Source: Myxococcales bacterium
Lineage (GTDB): Bacteria; Myxococcota_C; UBA6777
Assembly (NCBI GenBank): GCA_027005175.1
Contig: JALTMC010000168.1
Span: 1 to 23,735 of the forward strand
Length of the DNA: 23,735 bases
Reading direction: 5' to 3'
Under the pieces are notes generated by a model that saw only the letters and a list, made by a program, of their open reading frames with translations, searched no databases and was not told the origin of the DNA. Below are positions 20,870-23,735 of this stretch, one piece after another (within the stretch, counting starts at the first letter, position 1; the number at the start of each line of letters is the position of its first letter). A program made the position numbers and the translations under genes.

Positions 20870-23735
20870 TTACAATTGGTCCATGGAGTACTCGGACCAG
20901 CTTTTGATTTGAAGCTTGTCAAAGGGTACGTGATAGAGGGCTTCGGCGAAGCGTTGGGCGATTTGACGGTTGGTGATCAGTGGGACATTGTAGTCTACAG
21001 CGGTGCGACGGATAATATAGTCGTTGGTGAGTTCTTCTTCCTGGTAGTTTTTTGGGATATTGATGACCAGGTCGATCTTGCCTTCTTTGAGGTAGTCCAC
21101 AATGTTGGGTTTTTGTTTGTCGAGAGGCCAGTGAAGCATTTGTACTGGGATGCCATTTGACATCATAAACGATGCTGTTCCTTGTGAGGCATAAAACTCA
21201 ATGTCGAGTTCGGCCAGGAGTCGTTTGGCATGGAGTAACTCTGCTTTGGATTCGAGAGGTCCCGTGGAGAACAGGATGGACTTGATCTCGCGTTTGTAGC
21301 CTACAGAGAGCAGGGATTTGAGGAATGCTTCGTAGAAGTTATCTCCCAAGCATCCGACTTCACCGGTGGAAGACATCTCAACGCCCAGGGTTGGGTCTGC
21401 TCCGGCCAGTCGAGTGAAGGAAAACTGCGGTGCTTTGACACCCACATAGTTTAACTCAAACAATGAGTTCCCCTGGCGTTCTACCTTTTCACCAACCATG
21501 ACGCGCATGGCACTGTCGATAAAGTTTAGCTTCATTATTTTGGAGACAAACGGAAAGCTTCGAGAGGCCCGGAGGTTGCATTCGATGACTTTGACTGCGT
21601 TGTCTTTGGCGATGTATTGGATATTAAAGGGTCCATGTATCTTGAGAGCGGCTGCGATCTTTTTGGAGATAATACGGATCTGACGAACCGTTTCCAGGTA
21701 GGTACGTTGGGGCGGCAAGACAAGGGTTGCATCACCGGAGTGAACTCCCGCATTCTCCACGTGCTCCGAAATGGCATAACGGACAATCTCACCATTCGAT
21801 GCCACTCCGTCGAACTCAATCTCTTTGGCGTTCTCCAGGAACTTACTCACCACTGTCGGATGTTCCGGGGAGATCATCTCTGCGCGTTGCAGAAATTTAT
21901 GCAGCTCGATGGGATTGGATGCCACAGCCATGGCTGCACCACTGAGGACATACGACGGTCGGATGAGGACAGGAAATCCAACGTTGTCTGAAAATGCCTC
22001 GATCTCATCGAGTGTGTTGAGTTCTTGCCAGGCGGGTTGGTCAATGCCAAGGGTGTCGAGGAGGCTAGAAAATGTATGTCTGTTTTCTGCCATGTCAATG
22101 CACTCGGGTGGAGTTCCCAGAATCGGTATCCCTGTCTGATGCAAGCGCAACGCGATGTTGTTGGGGATTTGTCCTCCCATCGAAACCACCACGCCTTTGG
22201 GCTGTATCATTTCATTGATTTCGCGAACGGTTTCAAAGCTAATTTCATCAAAGAAAAGCAGGTCACATTCGTCGTAATCCGTGCTGACGGTTTCTGGATT
22301 GTAATTGAGCATCGCGGTGTGATAGCCGAGTTCACGCAAGGTCTGCCCTGCGGTCACACAACACCAGTCGAACTCTACGGAGCTACCGATACGATAGGCT
22401 CCCGAGCCAAGAATTAAAACGACCGGGTCCAGGCGGACATTCACATCGTCTTGGGTGCCGTGGTACGACAGGTACAGATAGTTCGATTGGGCGGGGTATT
22501 CCGCAGCCAGCGTATCAATTTGACGGATCTGGGGGCGCAAGTTGATCGCTTTGCGTTGGTTCCAGATGTCGTCTTCTGTGGTTTGGGTGAGCACGCCCAG
22601 CTGAATGTCTGCGAATCCCGCTTTTTTGGACTCTCGCAGTAGCTCTTCTGGAACGGGAGAGCCTGCGTGTTTTTGGAGTTGAGCCTCCAGGTCTACAATA
22701 TGCTGAAGCTTGTACAAAAACCATCGATCAATGCGAGACCATTCGTGGATCTGTTCGATGGAGTGGCCTTGCCGCATGGCCTCTGCGATGGCATAAAGTC
22801 GTTCCTCGGTGGGTTGAGTTAGCTCCTCTTTCAGATCATCGTAGTTAAAAATGTCTTCGTTGTTTCCGACGAGACCGATGGCTCCGGTCTCTAGCATTCG
22901 GATGGCTTTTTGTAGGGCCTCTTCGAAGCTGCGGCCAATGGCCATGACTTCACCCACAGACTTCATTCCGGAGCCCAGTCGGCGGGATACCATATTAAAC
23001 TTCTTCATGTCCCAGCGGGGCATTTTTACCACGATATAATCCAACGCAGGCTCAAAGAATGCTTTGGTTACCTGCGTCATCGCATTGGGGAGCTGGTGAA
23101 GTCCATAGCCCAGGGCAAGTTTGGCTGCTACAAAAGCGAGAGGGTAGCCCGTGGCCTTGGAGGCAAGGGCAGAGCTTCGAGATAACCGGGCATTGACCTC
23201 GATAATACGGTACTCTTCGGCGTGAGGATTGTAACCAAATTGAATGTTGCATTCACCCACAATACCCAGGTGTCGAATCACATCAATGGAGACTTTGCGT
23301 AGAAAGTGATAATCGCGGTTGGTCAGTGTCTGACTGGGCGCGACCACGATACTTTCGCCCGTATGGATACCCATCGGGTCGAAGTTTTCCATATTGCATA
23401 CAGTGATGCAGTTGTCGAAGCGATCGCGTACGACTTCGTACTCGATCTCTTTCCAGCCCATCAAGTACTCTTCAACCAGAAACTGGGAAGTATACGACAG
23501 TGCCTTGGAGGCGCGGGTACGAAGTTCGGCTTCGTTGCGACACAGACCGGAGCCGAGTCCTCCCAACGCATAGGCGATTCGGACAATCACAGGGTATCCC
23601 AGTTCCTCTGCGATATCGACAGCTTCTTCCACGTCGGTGGCTGCTCGGCTTTTGGGAGACAGTGCTCCGATCTCTTCCAGGCGTTGGGCGAACAGATCCC
23701 GGTCTTCTGTGTCAACAATGGTCTTTACCGGTGTT
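20870..23735 (-). CDS. carB: Carbamoyl-phosphate synthase large subunit (partial, N-terminus outside window)
   Basis: About 955 residues of the roughly 1,070 expected are present; the frame stays open past the window edge (TPVKTIVDTEDRDLFAQRL...). The first ATP-grasp domain has GYPVIVRIAYALGGLGSG, GWKEIEYEVVRD, NMENFDPMGIHTGESIVVAP and EVNARLSRSSALASKATGYP. The oligomerisation domain follows, then the second ATP-grasp (RPSYVLSGAAMAV, KEIEFDGVASNGE, ECNLRASRSFPFVSK). The C-terminus is an MGS-like allosteric domain (LVINIPKNY, DYIIRRTAVDYNVPLITN). It makes carbamoyl phosphate from bicarbonate, ATP and ammonia for pyrimidine and arginine synthesis, with the glutaminase CarA. The ALGGLGSG and VNARLSRSSALASKATGYPLAFVAAKLALG wording is closer to the eukaryotic CAD type than to the E. 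coli form (TMGGSGGG, EMNPRVSRSS). Confidence 0.96.
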   Translation of the reverse strand, partial: TPVKTIVDTEDRDLFAQRLEEIGALSPKSRAATDVEEAVDIAEELGYPVIVRIAYALGGLGSGLCRNEAELRTRASKALSYTSQFLVEEYLMGWKEIEYEVVRDRFDNCITVCNMENFDPMGIHTGESIVVAPSQTLTNRDYHFLRKVSIDVIRHLGIVGECNIQFGYNPHAEEYRIIEVNARLSRSSALASKATGYPLAFVAAKLALGYGLHQLPNAMTQVTKAFFEPALDYIVVKMPRWDMKKFNMVSRRLGSGMKSVGEVMAIGRSFEEALQKAIRMLETGAIGLVGNNEDIFNYDDLKEELTQPTEERLYAIAEAMRQGHSIEQIHEWSRIDRWFLYKLQHIVDLEAQLQKHAGSPVPEELLRESKKAGFADIQLGVLTQTTEDDIWNQRKAINLRPQIRQIDTLAAEYPAQSNYLYLSYHGTQDDVNVRLDPVVLILGSGAYRIGSSVEFDWCCVTAGQTLRELGYHTAMLNYNPETVSTDYDECDLLFFDEISFETVREINEMIQPKGVVVSMGGQIPNNIALRLHQTGIPILGTPPECIDMAENRHTFSSLLDTLGIDQPAWQELNTLDEIEAFSDNVGFPVLIRPSYVLSGAAMAVASNPIELHKFLQRAEMISPEHPTVVSKFLENAKEIEFDGVASNGEIVRYAISEHVENAGVHSGDATLVLPPQRTYLETVRQIRIISKKIAAALKIHGPFNIQYIAKDNAVKVIECNLRASRSFPFVSKIMKLNFIDSAMRVMVGEKVERQGNSLFELNYVGVKAPQFSFTRLAGADPTLGVEMSSTGEVGCLGDNFYEAFLKSLLSVGYKREIKSILFSTGPLESKAELLHAKRLLAELDIEFYASQGTASFMMSNGIPVQMLHWPLDKQKPNIVDYLKEGKIDLVINIPKNYQEEELTNDYIIRRTAVDYNVPLITNRQIAQRFAEALYHVPFDKLQIKSWSEYSMDQL

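Overview
The window suggests a Gram-negative bacterium, probably a myxobacteria-like (deltaproteobacterial / Myxococcota-type) lineage. The support is a pilMNO type IV pilus cluster, an NtrC-class activator, a large eukaryote-like Ser/Thr kinase fused to a STAND NTPase and WD40 repeats, and many lipoproteins. This placement is inference from gene content. Most of the window has balanced base composition; the 13.6-18.9 kb block is visibly richer in A+T.

Left part (1-4829): on the minus strand, a small XRE-type regulator (2559-2903) lies upstream of pilM-pilN-pilO. pilM and pilN overlap by ATGA. pilN and pilO are separated by 147 bp holding a strong hairpin and a perfect CRP-type palindrome. 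A divergent, A+T-rich region with repeated leader sequence precedes a plus-strand sigma-54 response regulator (3435-4829).

Middle (4914-11895): two divergent genes. One is a minus-strand protein with N-terminal HEAT-like repeats and a C-terminal string of CxxC zinc-binding pairs. The other is an about 1,850-residue protein made of kinase, nSTAND1-like NTPase, one membrane helix and about 20 WD40-like blades. This pair is the best candidate here for an undescribed signalling or defence module.

Rearranged zone (11896-13600): a clear terminator, then two N-terminally truncated transposase remnants from different families (IS701/DDE_5-like and IS256-like), then a 135-bp G+C-rich element bounded by 10-bp inverted repeats.

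Accessory block (13601-19696): a good promoter and ribosome site start a co-directional run encoding a small lipoprotein, a secreted metzincin-type metalloprotease, a PQQ-propeller lipoprotein, a probably frameshifted small exported protein and a small membrane protein. The first three look like one operon for exported proteins, possibly acquired.

Right part (19796-23735): minus-strand carB (incomplete at the window edge) followed by an SMP-30/gluconolactonase-like lipoprotein. Short tandem duplications (18-30 bp) recur at four places, two of them across gene ends, suggesting frequent slippage or local duplication in this genome.
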